A DNA stretch of 64,000 nt from Roseateles sp. (GTDB taxonomy: Bacteria; Pseudomonadota; Gammaproteobacteria; Burkholderiales; Burkholderiaceae_C). Numbering within the stretch: the stretch's first letter is position 1; the number at the start of each line of letters is the position of its first letter. Position numbers and translations under genes: made by a program. Positions 1 through 9,425 of the stretch are shown here, one piece after another. The stretch covers positions 1 to 64,000 of the forward strand of contig JAEUPJ010000101.1 in the NCBI GenBank assembly GCA_016790285.1, given 5' to 3'. The notes beneath the pieces were generated by a model. The model saw nothing but the letters and a program-made list of their open reading frames with translations, made no database searches and was not told the DNA's origin.

Positions 1-14
1 CACCCGTGCCAGCT

Positions 15-139
15 GGCTTCTATATGCCGATCCGGCGCCGGCTCCATTACGCCGATCACGCAGTGGCTCCAATATGCCGGTCAGTCACTGGCTCCTACAT
101 GCCGATCACGGACCGGCTCCTATATGGCGGTCGGTGACA
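15..139. repeat. Five tandem copies of a 25-bp repeat at the edge of a presumed integrated element
   Basis: Units begin with GGCTTC or GGCTCC at 15, 40, 65, 90 and 115, so the period is exactly 25 bp. Each unit has a conserved core of the form GGCTYC, a short A/T-rich step, then GCCGRTC, followed by about seven variable bases. The array may continue left of the window. Arrays of short repeats inside the termini are known as transposase-binding sites in some insertion sequence families (IS21-like ends, for example), but no transposase is visible here, so that identity is only inferred. No gene is visible in 1-258. Confidence 0.85.
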
Positions 140-258
140 ACATGCGTGTGATCGAAGCGAAGCTGTTTCGTTGAAGACCGATTGGATCGATCGTTGGTCA
201 GCACAGATTGCTTCCAAAAAAGTCAGCTAAGTCGTTGTCGCGCAACAAAAGTTGACAT

Positions 259-305
259 CCTTGACATGGTGGGGGTCGTTGGTTCGAATCCAATCGCGCC
301 TACCA
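259..305 (+). tRNA. 3' fragment of tRNA-Val(GAC), probable attachment-site remnant
   Basis: This stretch reads as the anticodon loop TTGACAT, the 3' side of the anticodon stem, a variable loop, the T arm GTTGG-TTCGAAT-CCAAT, the acceptor 3' strand CGCGCCT, the discriminator A and an encoded CCA. It matches the 3' part of betaproteobacterial tRNA-Val(GAC) as I know it. The matching acceptor 5' strand (AGGCGCG) and the D arm are not found in the roughly 75 bases upstream, and the 5' anticodon stem mispairs from 258 leftward. It cannot be a working tRNA as written. A 3' tRNA remnant is the classic residue of a tyrosine-recombinase island integrating at a tRNA gene. Confidence 0.8.
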
Positions 306-322
306 AAATTCTGAAGATGGGA

Positions 323-357
323 AGCCCCCGAGTCGAAAGACTCGGGGGCTTTTTCTT
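323..357 (+). terminator. Rho-independent terminator of the former tRNA-Val unit
   Basis: A perfect 12-bp stem AGCCCCCGAGTC / GACTCGGGGGCT closes a GAAA tetraloop and is followed by TTTTCTTT. It lies 18 bases after the CCA end of the tRNA fragment, so it is the native tRNA terminator left in place. Confidence 0.9.
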
Positions 358-400
358 TGCCCGTTTCGGCCCGCAGGTGAGCTGCCGAAGAAGTACTGCC

Positions 401-441
401 GAAAAAGAGCCGCCCGCGTCCTGTGCGGTACGCGGGCGGCT
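401..441 (-). terminator. Rho-independent terminator of the tctCBA operon
   Basis: Read on the minus strand, a 12-bp stem AGCCGCCCGCGT / ACGCGGGCGGCT with a 10-base loop is followed by CTTTTTC. It sits about 35 bases beyond the tctA stop codon. Together with the + strand terminator at 323-357 it insulates the tRNA remnant from the transporter operon. Confidence 0.85.
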
Positions 442-474
442 GCTGCGAGGTCGTGGGGGCAGCTGGTGGCGAGA

Positions 475-1977
475 TCAGCCGCTTCGGCGCGAGTACAGCC
501 GCCAGAGCTTCCACAGGCGGGGCGCCAGCAGCACGGCCGCCAGCACCACCAGCAGGCCCACGCTCAGCGGGCGCTCGATGAACACGCTCCAGCTGCCGCT
601 GCCGATGGACAGCGCGTTGCGGCCTTGTGCCTCGGCCAAGGGCCCGAGGATCATGCCGACGACCACGGGTGCGGTCGGGAAATCGAAGCGGCGCATCACC
701 ACGCCCATCAGCCCGAGGCCCAACATCAGGAACAGGTCGAACGCGCTCTGGCGCATGCCGTACACGCCCACCGTCGCGAAGATCAGGATGCCGGCGTAGA
801 GCTGCGGGCGCGGGATCTTCAGCAGCTTGACCCACAGGCCCACGAGCGGCAGGTTCAGCACGAGCAGCATCACGTTGCCGATGTACAGGGACGCGATCAG
901 CGCCCACACGAGCGTGGACGACGTCGTGAACAACTGCGGCCCGGCCTGGATGCCGTAGTTCTGCAGGGCAGACAGCAGGATGGCCGCGGTCACCGAGGTC
1001 GGGATGCCCAGCGTGAGCAGCGGCACGAGCGTGGCTGTGACGGCTGCGTTATTGGCCGCCTCGGGCCCGGCCACGCCCTCGATGGCGCCCGTGGTGCCGA
1101 ACTCGGCCTTGTGCGGGCTCAGCTTGCGCTCGGTGGCGTAGCTCAGGAAGGTCGGGATCTCCGAGCCACCCGCCGGGATCGTGCCGAACGGGAACCCGAT
1201 GAAGGTGCCGCGCAGCCAGGCCGGCCACGAGCGCCGCCACTCGGTGCGCGTCATGTGCACGCTGCTGAGCTTGTTCAGGTCCTGCGTGCTGCGGCCTTCG
1301 TACAGCGCCATGTAGAGCGTCTCGCCGACCGCGAACAAGCCAACGGCGACCAGCACGGTCTCGATGCCGTCATAGAACTCCTGAACATCCCCGGCGTAGC
1401 GCACCTGCCCGGTGATCTGGTCCAGGCCGACGAGGCCCATGGCCAGCCCGATGAAGAGCGCCGTCATGCCGCGCAGCGTGCTCTTGCCGAGCACCGCGCT
1501 CACGGTCGTGAAGGCCAGCAGCATCAGCAGGAAGTACTCCGGCGGGCCGAGCGTGACGGCGAAGTCCGCCACCACGGGGGCGAACAGCGTGACCAGCACG
1601 GTCGCGATGGTGCCCGCCACGAAGGAGCCGATGGCCGCCGTGGCCAGCGCCGCGCCGGCCCGGCCGTTCTTGGCCATCTTGAAGCCCTCCAGCGCCGTCA
1701 CCATGGTGCCGGTCTCGCCGGGCGTGTTCAGCAGGATGGAGGTGGTGGAGCCACCGTACATCGCGCCGTAGTAGATGCCGGCGAAGAAGATCATCGAGGC
1801 CGTCGGCTCGACCTGCGAGGTGATCGGCAGCAGCATCGCCACCGTGACCGCCGGGCCGAGGCCGGGCAACACGCCGATGCCGGTGCCGATGACGCAGCCC
1901 AGGAAGGCCCACATCAGGTTGATCGGCGTGGCAGCGGTCGCGAAGCCGCCGAGCAGCTGGTTCCAGAGGTCCATCAT
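475..1977 (-). CDS. tctA: Tripartite tricarboxylate transporter, large membrane subunit TctA
   Basis: 500 aa, the usual TctA length. It is the 12-helix permease of the TTT family, importing a carboxylate (citrate-like) by ion symport after delivery by TctC. Visible are the family glycine signature near the N-terminus ([16 protein letters not shown], about residues 25-40) and its second-half counterpart [14 protein letters not shown], reflecting internal duplication. The start at 1977 (tandem ATGs) is chosen because GAGGAGGG lies just upstream and the family begins here; a longer frame to 2103 would overlap TctB and has no family similarity. It is the last gene of tctC-tctB-tctA. Confidence 0.93.
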   Translation of the reverse strand: MMDLWNQLLGGFATAATPINLMWAFLGCVIGTGIGVLPGLGPAVTVAMLLPITSQVEPTASMIFFAGIYYGAMYGGSTTSILLNTPGETGTMVTALEGFKMAKNGRAGAALATAAIGSFVAGTIATVLVTLFAPVVADFAVTLGPPEYFLLMLLAFTTVSAVLGKSTLRGMTALFIGLAMGLVGLDQITGQVRYAGDVQEFYDGIETVLVAVGLFAVGETLYMALYEGRSTQDLNKLSSVHMTRTEWRRSWPAWLRGTFIGFPFGTIPAGGSEIPTFLSYATERKLSPHKAEFGTTGAIEGVAGPEAANNAAVTATLVPLLTLGIPTSVTAAILLSALQNYGIQAGPQLFTTSSTLVWALIASLYIGNVMLLVLNLPLVGLWVKLLKIPRPQLYAGILIFATVGVYGMRQSAFDLFLMLGLGLMGVVMRRFDFPTAPVVVGMILGPLAEAQGRNALSIGSGSWSVFIERPLSVGLLVVLAAVLLAPRLWKLWRLYSRRSG

Positions 1978-1990
1978 GGTGCGGCCCTCC

Positions 1991-2500
1991 TCACAGCCAG
2001 CCGCTGGCCGTGAGGCCCGGCAGGTTGATGGCCAGCAGCTTGGTGAACATCCAGAACACCGGGGCCGAGATGGCCATGCCGGTGGCCAGGTCCACCACCG
2101 CATGCTTCACGCCGCCGCCTGTGCGCCCCTCGGCGATGCGCAGGCCGCGCACGGCCAGCCCGAAGCACAGGGCGCACGACAGGATGAAGCCGATCGTCGT
2201 GATGAGGCTCGCATTGGCCACCACGCCGGCCACGACCCAGGCCACGGCCTGCCAGTCGCCGCGCTCGGCGCCCGAGGGCGCCTCCATCTCGCGGTAGCCG
2301 CCGGTGCGCGCCTCCCACACCAGCCAGGCGCCGCACAGCATGAGCACGACGGAGACCAGCCAGGGCAGCGCGTTGGGGCCGACGCCGGCATACCCGGCCT
2401 CGGCAGAGATGAAAGTGGCGCCGTAGGCCATGACGGCGCCCACGACGAGGACGCCTGCGCCGACGAGGGTCTGGCCGGCCGCGGAAGGGGTGCCGCTCAT
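1991..2500 (-). CDS. tctB: Tripartite tricarboxylate transporter, small membrane subunit TctB
   Basis: 169 aa with about four hydrophobic segments (for example VGAGVLVVGAVMAYGATF and ASLITTIGFILSCALCFGLAV), matching the TctB/DUF1468 family. It pairs with TctA in the inner membrane. The gene starts 8 bases after the tctC stop and ends 13 bases before the tctA start, so the three are surely one transcript. TctB is poorly conserved in sequence, so the assignment rests mainly on size, membrane topology and position between tctC and tctA. Confidence 0.9.
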   Translation of the reverse strand: MSGTPSAAGQTLVGAGVLVVGAVMAYGATFISAEAGYAGVGPNALPWLVSVVLMLCGAWLVWEARTGGYREMEAPSGAERGDWQAVAWVVAGVVANASLITTIGFILSCALCFGLAVRGLRIAEGRTGGGVKHAVVDLATGMAISAPVFWMFTKLLAINLPGLTASGWL

Positions 2501-2508
2501 CGCTCGCC

Positions 2509-3471
2509 TCAGATCATGCCGGACTTGACCATGATGGCGCGCAGCGCCGCGAATTCGCGGTCGACGAACTCGTCGAACTGCGGGCCCGCCATCAGTGCCG
2601 GCGTCCAGCCGTTCTTGGCGAGGGACTCCGCCCAGCTCTTGCTCTTGGTGGCGGCCACGACCATGTCGGTCAGGGCCTTGCGCTGCTCGGGCGTGATCCC
2701 GGGCGGGGCGTACAGGCCGCGCCAGTTGCCGATCTCGACGTTGATGCCCAGCTCCTTGAGCGTCGGGGCGTCCACGCCCTTGATGCGCTGCGGCGAGGTG
2801 ACGGCCAGCGCGCGCATCTTGCCGCTCTCGAGGTAGGGCTGGAACTCGCTGAAGCCGCTGCCGCCCACGGTGACGTTGCCGCCGAGGATGGCCGCCGTGG
2901 CCTCGCCACCGCCCCGGAAGGGCACGTAGTTGATCTTGGCAGCGTCCACGCCCACGTCGCGGGCGATCATGGCCGCGGCGATGTGCTCGGTGGCGCCGCG
3001 CGAGCCGCCGCCCCACTTGACGCTGCCGGGGTCCTTCTTGAGCTGCTCGATGATGTCCTTCATCGACTTCAGCGGCGAGGCGCCGTGCACGACGAAGACG
3101 TTGTATTCGCTGATGAGGCGCGCCACCGGCGTGGCCTGCGACAGGCTCACCGGCGGCTTGCCGGTGATGATGCCGCCCAGCATGACGGCACCCATCACCA
3201 TGAGGGCATGCGGGTCGCCCTTGCTGGCGTTGACGAACTGCGCCAGGCCCAGCGCGCCGGCGGCGCCGCCCTTGTTCTCGTACTGCACGCTGCTGGCCAG
3301 GCCGGCATCCTGCAGCGCCTTGCCGATGGCGCGGCCGGTGGTGTCCCAGCCGCCGCCGGGGTTGGCCGGGATCATCATCTTCAACGGCACGGCTGCGGCG
3401 CGCGCCGCCTGGGGCAGGGCGCCGGCGGCGGCGAGGGCGGCGAGGGACTTCAGGAAGGCATCACGGCGCAT
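2509..3471 (-). CDS. tctC: Tricarboxylate-binding periplasmic protein TctC (Bug family)
   Basis: 320 aa. An N-terminal signal peptide ends near ALPQAARAAA, followed by the Bug/TctC fold starting KMMIPANPGGGWDTTGRAIG, where the PGGGWD loop contacts ligand carboxylates in characterised homologues. It captures the tricarboxylate and hands it to TctAB. GGAGACA precedes the ATG. The gene is divergent from tctDE, whose products normally induce it in response to external tricarboxylates. Bug proteins are highly expanded in Burkholderiales, so the exact ligand cannot be read from sequence; complete tct context favours a citrate-like tricarboxylate. Confidence 0.92.
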   Translation of the reverse strand: MRRDAFLKSLAALAAAGALPQAARAAAVPLKMMIPANPGGGWDTTGRAIGKALQDAGLASSVQYENKGGAAGALGLAQFVNASKGDPHALMVMGAVMLGGIITGKPPVSLSQATPVARLISEYNVFVVHGASPLKSMKDIIEQLKKDPGSVKWGGGSRGATEHIAAAMIARDVGVDAAKINYVPFRGGGEATAAILGGNVTVGGSGFSEFQPYLESGKMRALAVTSPQRIKGVDAPTLKELGINVEIGNWRGLYAPPGITPEQRKALTDMVVAATKSKSWAESLAKNGWTPALMAGPQFDEFVDREFAALRAIMVKSGMI

Positions 3472-3559
3472 GCTTGTCTCCAGTGTGGGTGTTGTTGGTC
3501 CGGGATGCTCGCGGCCCATCCTGTCAATCGGCTGTCGAACGCCCTGGGGTAAACCTTGG

Positions 3560-3597
3560 GGCCGGCAGGCGGTGCGCCCGGTGCTAGCCTGCCGGCC
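3560..3597 (+). promoter_or_regulatory. Perfect 11-bp inverted repeat abutting the tctD start codon
   Basis: GGCCGGCAGGC (3560-3570) and GCCTGCCGGCC (3587-3597) are exact complements separated by 16 bases; the right arm ends one base before the tctD ATG. An extended -10-like TGCTAGCCT lies at 3582-3590, which would place transcription start near the ATG. No Shine-Dalgarno sequence is seen. It could be an operator in the tctC/tctD divergent promoter region or a hairpin in DNA; a leaderless tctD transcript is possible. Confidence 0.5.
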
Positions 3598-4281
3598 ATG
3601 AAGCTGCTGGTCATCGAAGACAACCTCGCCATGCAGACGACGCTGCAGCGTTCGTTCGAGCGGCGTGGCTTTCGCGTGGCCGTGTGCGACGACGGCACGA
3701 AGGCGCTGAACCGCTGGCAGGCCAGCGTGCCCGACGTGGTGCTGCTGGACCTGTCCCTGCCGGGCGCGGACGGCCTGGAGGTGCTGGCCCAGGCCCGCGC
3801 CGAGGGGCTGACCACGCCCGTCATCATCATCACCGCCCGCGGGACGCTGGGTGACCGCATCCTGGGCCTGAACACGGGCGCCGACGACTACCTGCCCAAG
3901 CCCTTCGACCTGGACGAGCTGGAGGCCCGCATCCGCGCGCTGCTGCGCCGCCACGCGGGGGCGGCCGAGCAGCCGGCGCCCGCGCAGGCGGCCACGTTCT
4001 GCGGCTTGCGTGTCGACACGGACAGCGGCGCCGTCTACCAGGCCGGCCAGCCCCTGGACCTGCCGCCGCGCGAGGTGGCCCTGCTGCGCGCGCTGCTGGT
4101 GCGGCCCGGCCAGGCGGTGGCCAAGGAGCGGTTGTTCGAGATCGTCTTTGCGGATGCCGCCGATGCCCAGCCCGATGCCATCGAGGTCGTCGCCTACCGC
4201 CTGCGCAAGCGCCTGGCCGGCACGGGCGTCAAGCTCGTGACGCTGCGCGGCCTGGGCTACCTGCTGCAGCCGGATGACTGA
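3598..4281 (+). CDS. tctD: Response regulator TctD (OmpR/PhoB class)
   Basis: 227 aa. The receiver domain (residues 1-115) carries the acidic pocket IED at 6-8, the phospho-acceptor Asp51 in LLDLSLPG, and the conserved Lys in PKPFD; the C-terminal half is a winged-helix DNA-binding domain (for example VVAYRLRKRL). It is the partner of TctE, overlaps its gene by 8 bases, and diverges from tctCBA, its expected target. The start at 3598 is where the receiver domain begins; an upstream ATG at 3556 would run through the 11-bp inverted repeat and is rejected. Confidence 0.93.
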   Translation: MKLLVIEDNLAMQTTLQRSFERRGFRVAVCDDGTKALNRWQASVPDVVLLDLSLPGADGLEVLAQARAEGLTTPVIIITARGTLGDRILGLNTGADDYLPKPFDLDELEARIRALLRRHAGAAEQPAPAQAATFCGLRVDTDSGAVYQAGQPLDLPPREVALLRALLVRPGQAVAKERLFEIVFADAADAQPDAIEVVAYRLRKRLAGTGVKLVTLRGLGYLLQPDD

Positions 4282-5740
4282 GCCGCCCCTCACGCGCCGC
4301 TCCCGCTGGTGGGCCGGCCTGTCCATGCGGGCCCGGCTGCTGTGGGGCATCCTGCTGCCCGTCGGCCTCGTGGTGGCCGTCAATACGGTGAGCCTCTACC
4401 GCGAGTCGCTCAAGGCGGCCGACGTGGCCTACGACCGCACGCTGCTCGCATCCGCCAAGGCCATTGGCGAGCTGCTAGGCGTGGAGGGGGCGGGGGACGA
4501 CGCCCGGCTGGTGGCCGCGGTGCCCTATGCGGCGCTGGAGGCCTTCGAGACCGACAGCCGCAGCCGGCTGTACTTCAAGGTGCTGGGCTTCAAGGGCGAG
4601 ATGGTGTCGGGCTACGACGACCTGCCGGTGTGGCAGGGCAAGCTGCCTGACCAAGGCGCCTACCCTGCGCTGGTGGACTTCTACGACGCCCGCTACCAGG
4701 GCGAGCCGGTGCGCATGGCCGTGCTCGTGCAGCCAGTGGCGGGCACCACGGGCATGGGCCTGGCCACCATCCAGGTCGCCGAAACGCTGGACCTGCGGCG
4801 CAGCCTGGCCCGGCAGCTGCTGCTGCACACGCTGTGGCGGCAGGCCGCGCTGCTGGCGGTGATCGCCATCGTGGTCTGGGCCGTGGTGCAGCGCGCCACG
4901 CGGCCTGTGCGAGAGCTCAGCACCGCACTGCAGGCCCGTGACGCGGACGATCTCAGCGCCCTGCAGGCGCCAGACCTGCCCACCGAACTGAAGCCGCTCA
5001 TCGTCGCCACCAACGACGCGCTGGCCCGCCAGGCCCGGCTGCTGGAGCACCAGAAGCGCTTCGTGCGCGACGCCTCGCACCAGCTGCGCACACCGCTGGC
5101 CGTGCTCAAGGTGCAGGTGCAGTCGGCGCGGCAGGGCGACGTGGAGCCCCTGCAGGCGCTGGCCGAGATCGACACGACCGTGGCGCGGGCCACGCAGCTC
5201 GCCAACCAGATGCTCGCCCTGGCCCGCGCCGAGCAGATGCGCCAGCAGGGTGAGGCCATGCCGGTGCAGGACTGGGCCGAGATCGTGCGCGCCGTGGCGC
5301 TGGACCTGGCGCCGCTCATCGCCAAGCAGGGGCTGGATTTCGACATCCACACCGCGCCCGCTGCGATCGAAAGCCACGAATGGGCCCTTCGCGAGCTGAC
5401 CCGCAATCTGCTGCACAACGCCATCCAGCACACGCCGGCGGGCGGGCGGCTGGGCATCGCCCTGACAGTGGGCGATGGCTGGGCCACCCTCGTCATCGCC
5501 GACGGCGGCCCCGGCCTGACGCCAGCCCAGCAGCAGCGCCTGTTCCTGCCCTTCGCGGCTGGTGATTCCGGCAAGGGCTCGGGGCTGGGGCTGGCCATCT
5601 GCCAGGCGCTCGTGCATTCGCTGGGCGGGCAGATCGAGCTGCTCAACCGGGACGAGGGCGGGCGGGTGGCTGGGCTGGACGCGCAGGTGCGGCTGCCGCT
5701 GTCAGGGGCTGGCAGGGCAGGGGGCGCGGGCCCCAGGTAA
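4274..5740 (+). CDS. tctE: Sensor histidine kinase TctE
   Basis: 488 aa. Transmembrane helix near residues 20-38, a periplasmic sensor domain (2CSK_N type) to about 170, a second transmembrane helix (LLAVIAIVVWAVV), a HAMP-like linker, the H box RDASHQLRTPL with phospho-acceptor His269, and the ATPase domain with N box RNLLHNAIQHTP and G boxes ADGGPGLT and GSGLGLAI. It senses external tricarboxylates and phosphorylates TctD in the family model. Translation is probably coupled to tctD through the ATGACTGA overlap. Confidence 0.93.
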   Translation: MTEPPLTRRSRWWAGLSMRARLLWGILLPVGLVVAVNTVSLYRESLKAADVAYDRTLLASAKAIGELLGVEGAGDDARLVAAVPYAALEAFETDSRSRLYFKVLGFKGEMVSGYDDLPVWQGKLPDQGAYPALVDFYDARYQGEPVRMAVLVQPVAGTTGMGLATIQVAETLDLRRSLARQLLLHTLWRQAALLAVIAIVVWAVVQRATRPVRELSTALQARDADDLSALQAPDLPTELKPLIVATNDALARQARLLEHQKRFVRDASHQLRTPLAVLKVQVQSARQGDVEPLQALAEIDTTVARATQLANQMLALARAEQMRQQGEAMPVQDWAEIVRAVALDLAPLIAKQGLDFDIHTAPAAIESHEWALRELTRNLLHNAIQHTPAGGRLGIALTVGDGWATLVIADGGPGLTPAQQQRLFLPFAAGDSGKGSGLGLAICQALVHSLGGQIELLNRDEGGRVAGLDAQVRLPLSGAGRAGGAGPR

Positions 5741-5803
5741 ACCCGTCCGAAGGCGGCGTCAGGGTCTGCCTAGAATTTGCTGCACTGCACAGGAGACTTC
5801 CGC

Positions 5804-6331
5804 ATGGCGACTGCCCGCAAGAAAGCGGCACCGACGACTGACGAGGGCGGCGACGCCAAGCCCGGGCTGCGCATCCTCAAGAAGTACCCCAACCGGCGCC
5901 TGTACGACACGCAGACCAGCAGCTACATCACGCTGGCCGACGTGAAGCGCATGGTGCTGGACGGTGTCGAGTTCGAGGTCCACGACGCCAAGACCCAGGA
6001 GGACCTGACCCGGTCCATCCTGCTGCAGATCATCCTGGAGGAAGAAACCGGCGGCGTGCCGATGTTCTCCACCAGCTCGCTCGCGCAGATCATCCGCTTC
6101 TACGGCCATGCCATGCAGGGCGTGATGGGCGGCCTGCTGGAGCGCCAGATGCAGGCCTTCACGGACATGCAGCAGCGCTTCACCGAGCAGACCCCCGGCA
6201 TGCCCTTCACGCCCGAGGCCTGGACGGGCCTGATGGGCGGCTATGCTGAGCAATCCAAGACGCTGATGAACCAGTGGCAGGAGCAGCTCAAGCAGGCGGG
6301 CGTGATGTTTCCGTTCGTTCCCAAAAAGTAG
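5804..6331 (+). CDS. phaR: Polyhydroxyalkanoate synthesis regulator PhaR
   Basis: 175 aa. The N-terminal PHB/PHA accumulation regulator DNA-binding domain is unmistakable (ILKKYPNRRLYDTQTSSYI), followed by the PHB_acc helical region (EETGGVPMFSTSSLAQIIR) and a Gln/Met-rich amphipathic C-terminus expected to touch the polymer. PhaR represses phasin genes and its own gene until it is titrated by PHB granules. AGGAGA (5791-5796) and the domain boundary fix the start at 5804; a -10-like TAGAAT is at 5771-5776. No pha synthesis gene is in the window, so it is a detached regulator here. Confidence 0.95.
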   Translation: MATARKKAAPTTDEGGDAKPGLRILKKYPNRRLYDTQTSSYITLADVKRMVLDGVEFEVHDAKTQEDLTRSILLQIILEEETGGVPMFSTSSLAQIIRFYGHAMQGVMGGLLERQMQAFTDMQQRFTEQTPGMPFTPEAWTGLMGGYAEQSKTLMNQWQEQLKQAGVMFPFVPKK

Positions 6332-6370
6332 CCTGGAGCAGGTGGCCGCGACATCGCCGAAAATGCGGCG

Positions 6371-7753
6371 ATGAACGAAACGACCACCTCCGTCCCGAAG
6401 ATCGGCTTCGTGTCGCTCGGCTGCCCCAAGGCGCTGACCGACAGCGAGCTGATCCTCACCCAGCTCCGCGCCGAGGGCTACGAGACCTCCAAGACCTTTG
6501 CCGGCGCTGACCTGGTGATCGTCAACACCTGCGGCTTCATCGACGACGCCGTCAAGGAAAGCCTGGACACCATCGGCGAGGCGCTGGCCGAGAACGGCAA
6601 GGTCATCGTGACCGGCTGCCTGGGTGCCAAGGCCGGCCAGGCCAGCAGCGACGCCGGCAGCCTGGTGCGCGAGATCCACCCCAGCGTGCTGGCCGTGACA
6701 GGTCCGCATGCCACGCAGGAGGTCATGGACGCGGTGCACACGCACGTGCCCAAGCCCCACGACCCCTTCGTCGACCTGGTGCCCAGCTACGGCATCAAGC
6801 TCACGCCCAAGCACTACGCCTACCTCAAGATCAGCGAGGGCTGCAATCACCGCTGCTCGTTCTGCATCATCCCGAGCATGCGCGGCGACCTGGTGTCGCG
6901 CCCCATCGGCGACGTGCTCAACGAAGCCCGGGCGCTGTTCGAGAGCGGCGTGAAGGAGCTGCTCGTCATCAGCCAGGACACCTCGGCCTACGGCGTGGAC
7001 GTGAAGTACCGCACCGGCTTTTGGGACGGCAAGCCGGTCAAGACCAAGATGCTCGACCTCGTCGCGCACCTGGGCGAGATCGCCAAGCCCTACGGCGCGT
7101 GGGTGCGCCTGCACTACGTCTACCCCTACCCGCACGTGGACGAGGTGCTGCCGTTGATGGCCCAGGGCCTGGTGCTGCCCTACCTGGACGTGCCGTTCCA
7201 GCACGCCCACCCCGACGTGCTCAAGCGCATGAAGCGCCCGGCCAACGGCGAGAAGAACATGGAGCGCATCCTGCGCTGGCGCGAGGCCTGCCCGGAGCTG
7301 GTCATCCGCTCCACCTTCATCGCCGGCTTCCCCGGCGAGACGGAAGCCGAATTCCAGTACCTGCTGGACTTCATGCAGGAAGCCCGCATCGACCGCGCGG
7401 GCTGCTTCGCCTACTCGCCGGTGGAGGGCGCCAGCGCCAACGACATCCCCGGCGCGCTGCCCGACGAGGTGCGCGAGGAGCGCCGCGCGCGCTTCATGGC
7501 GGTGGCTGAAGCTGTGTCGGCCGCCAAGCTTCAGGCCCGCGTGGGCCAGACGCTGCAGGTGCTGGTGGACTCGGCCCCGGCGCTGGGCCGCAAGGGCGGG
7601 GTGGGGCGCTCGTACGCCGACGCGCCGGAGATCGACGGCACCGTCAAGATCCTGCCGCCCGAGAAGGCCAGCAAGACGATGAAGGTGGGCGACTTCGTGC
7701 GCGCCCGCGTGGTGGCCGCCGACGGGCACGACCTCGTGGCGAGCCTGGTCTGA
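6371..7753 (+). CDS. rimO: Ribosomal protein S12 (uS12) methylthiotransferase RimO
   Basis: 460 aa radical-SAM methylthiotransferase modifying the conserved Asp of ribosomal protein S12. The N-terminal UPF0004 domain has the auxiliary-cluster cysteines ([29 protein letters not shown]), the radical SAM domain has Cys158/162/165 in [13 protein letters not shown], and a TRAM domain closes the protein. The RimO-type LGCPKxxxDSE sequence separates it from MiaB. Its stop shares one base with the metC start, suggesting co-transcription. Confidence 0.96.
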   Translation: MNETTTSVPKIGFVSLGCPKALTDSELILTQLRAEGYETSKTFAGADLVIVNTCGFIDDAVKESLDTIGEALAENGKVIVTGCLGAKAGQASSDAGSLVREIHPSVLAVTGPHATQEVMDAVHTHVPKPHDPFVDLVPSYGIKLTPKHYAYLKISEGCNHRCSFCIIPSMRGDLVSRPIGDVLNEARALFESGVKELLVISQDTSAYGVDVKYRTGFWDGKPVKTKMLDLVAHLGEIAKPYGAWVRLHYVYPYPHVDEVLPLMAQGLVLPYLDVPFQHAHPDVLKRMKRPANGEKNMERILRWREACPELVIRSTFIAGFPGETEAEFQYLLDFMQEARIDRAGCFAYSPVEGASANDIPGALPDEVREERRARFMAVAEAVSAAKLQARVGQTLQVLVDSAPALGRKGGVGRSYADAPEIDGTVKILPPEKASKTMKVGDFVRARVVAADGHDLVASLV

Positions 7754-8940
7754 TGAGCACGCGCGCGCCCAGCACCGAGCTGATCCACCACCCCTACCGC
7801 GCCCCCGAAGGCTGGGACGCGATTCCCGTGCCCGTGGCCAAGGCCTCGACCGTGCTCTTCAAGGACACGGCCGACCTGCACAAGCCCCGGCCGCGCGACG
7901 GCCTGACCTACCGCTACGGCCTGCACGGCACGCCCACGAGCTACACGCTGGCCGCGCGCCTGGCCACGCTGGAGCACGCCGAGCACTGCCTGCTCGTGCC
8001 CAGCGGCCTGGCGGCTGTGACGCTGCCGTCGCTGGCCATCCTGCGCCCGGGCGACGAGGTGCTGGTGCCGGACAACGTCTACGGCCAGAACCGCTACCTG
8101 ACCGAATCGTGGCTGCCGCAGTGGGGTGTCACGCACCGCTTCTACGACCCGCTGACCGTGCCCGAGCTGCGCGAGAACACCAAGCTCGTCTGGCTGGAAG
8201 CCGCCGGCTCGATCACGCTCGAGTTCCCCGACCTGCTCGGCACGTTGGCCGCCTGCCGCGCGCGCGGCGTGACGACCGCCCTGGACAACACCTGGGGCGC
8301 GGGCCTCGCGTTCAACGGCTTCGAGCCGGCGCCCGACACCCACCCGGGGCTGGGCGCCGACATCGTCATGCAGGCGCTCACCAAGTACCCGAGCGGCGGT
8401 GCCGATGTGCTGATGGGCTCAGTCTGCACCCGCGACCGCAAACTGCACGATCGCCTCAACCATGCGCACGAGCACCTGGGCTACGGCCTCGGGCAGAACG
8501 ACGTCGAGATGGTGCTGCGCGGCCTGCCCACGATGCCGCTGCGCTACGAAGCGCAGGACCGCGTCACGCGGCGACTGGCCAGCTGGATGGCCGGGCGGCC
8601 GGAGGTGGCGCGGGTCTTCCACCCGGCGCTGCCCGGCTCGCCGGGCCACGAGCACTGGCTGGCCGTGGGCGGCAAGGCAGCCGCGTGTCTGTTCTCGGCC
8701 GTGTTCAAGCCCGAATACAGCGCGCGGCAGGTGGATGCCTTCGTCGATGCGCTGCAGCTCTTTGGCATCGGCTACTCCTGGGCCGGCCCGATGAGCCTGG
8801 CCGTGCCCTACGACATGAGCCGCAGCCGCAACCTGCCGCTGCCGTTCGACGGCGGCACGCTGGTGCGGTTTGCGATCGGGCTGGAAGATGCGGACGACCT
8901 GCAGGCGGACATCGCGCAGGCCCTGGCCGCGCTGGCTTAG
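7753..8940 (+). CDS. metC: Cystathionine beta-lyase (PLP-dependent)
   Basis: 395 aa member of the Cys/Met metabolism PLP enzyme family. The cofactor lysine is Lys211 in [16 protein letters not shown], and the phosphate-binding region is [14 protein letters not shown]. It would cleave cystathionine to homocysteine, pyruvate and ammonia in methionine synthesis. The MetC subgroup is suggested by [15 protein letters not shown] and the [13 protein letters not shown] segment; other C-S lyases of this family cannot be excluded. Its stop codon overlaps the convergent smpB stop codon by three bases. Confidence 0.88.
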   Translation: MSTRAPSTELIHHPYRAPEGWDAIPVPVAKASTVLFKDTADLHKPRPRDGLTYRYGLHGTPTSYTLAARLATLEHAEHCLLVPSGLAAVTLPSLAILRPGDEVLVPDNVYGQNRYLTESWLPQWGVTHRFYDPLTVPELRENTKLVWLEAAGSITLEFPDLLGTLAACRARGVTTALDNTWGAGLAFNGFEPAPDTHPGLGADIVMQALTKYPSGGADVLMGSVCTRDRKLHDRLNHAHEHLGYGLGQNDVEMVLRGLPTMPLRYEAQDRVTRRLASWMAGRPEVARVFHPALPGSPGHEHWLAVGGKAAACLFSAVFKPEYSARQVDAFVDALQLFGIGYSWAGPMSLAVPYDMSRSRNLPLPFDGGTLVRFAIGLEDADDLQADIAQALAALA

Positions 8941-9395
8941 CCCTTGCTCGACACCTTGTGGCGCATGAGCTGGCCCCGCTCACGCTCCCAGTCGCGCTGC
9001 TTCTCGGTCTCGCGCTTGTCGTGCTGGGCCTTGCCCTTGGCCAGCGCGATGTCGGCCTTCACGCGGCCGCCCTTGTAGTGCAGGTTCAAGGGCACCAGGG
9101 TGAAGCCGCGTTGCTCGACCTTGCCCACCAGCCGCTTGATCTCGGCCTTGTGCATGAGGAGCTTCTTGGTGCGGTCGGCCTCGGGGTTGACGTGGGTCGA
9201 GGCGCTGCGCAGCGCATTGATGCGGCAGCCGATCAGGAACAGCTCGCCGTCCTTGATCATCACGTAGCCGTCGGTCAGCTGGACCTGGCCGGCACGGATG
9301 GCCTTGATCTCCCAGCCGGACAGCACGACGCCGGCCTCGAACTGTTCTTCGATGTGGTAGTCGTAGCGGGCGCGGCGGTTCTCGGCGATGGACAT
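8937..9395 (-). CDS. smpB: SsrA-binding protein SmpB
   Basis: 152 aa. It binds tmRNA and brings it to stalled ribosomes for trans-translation. Conserved blocks include [39 protein letters not shown]-like [10 protein letters not shown], the hydrophobic [13 protein letters not shown], and the basic C-terminal tail [15 protein letters not shown] that enters the decoding site. Divergent from ratA with only 47 bases between start codons, a pairing common in Burkholderiales. The ssrA RNA itself is not in the window. Confidence 0.96.
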   Translation of the reverse strand: MSIAENRRARYDYHIEEQFEAGVVLSGWEIKAIRAGQVQLTDGYVMIKDGELFLIGCRINALRSASTHVNPEADRTKKLLMHKAEIKRLVGKVEQRGFTLVPLNLHYKGGRVKADIALAKGKAQHDKRETEKQRDWERERGQLMRHKVSSKG

Positions 9396-9425
9396 GGAGA
9401 CGGATGTGGGGCTCGGAGCCCTTCT

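Noticed and set aside
15-139. CRISPR array
   Set aside because: Units are contiguous with 25-bp period and no unique spacers; no cas genes.
229-305. Complete tRNA-Val gene
   Set aside because: No acceptor 5' strand or D arm in the required positions; the anticodon stem mispairs upstream of 259.
466-2013. 515-codon + strand open frame opposite tctA
   Set aside because: High-GC antisense shadow: low-complexity Arg/His/Gln/Ala composition, no domain, and the minus frame is clear TctA.
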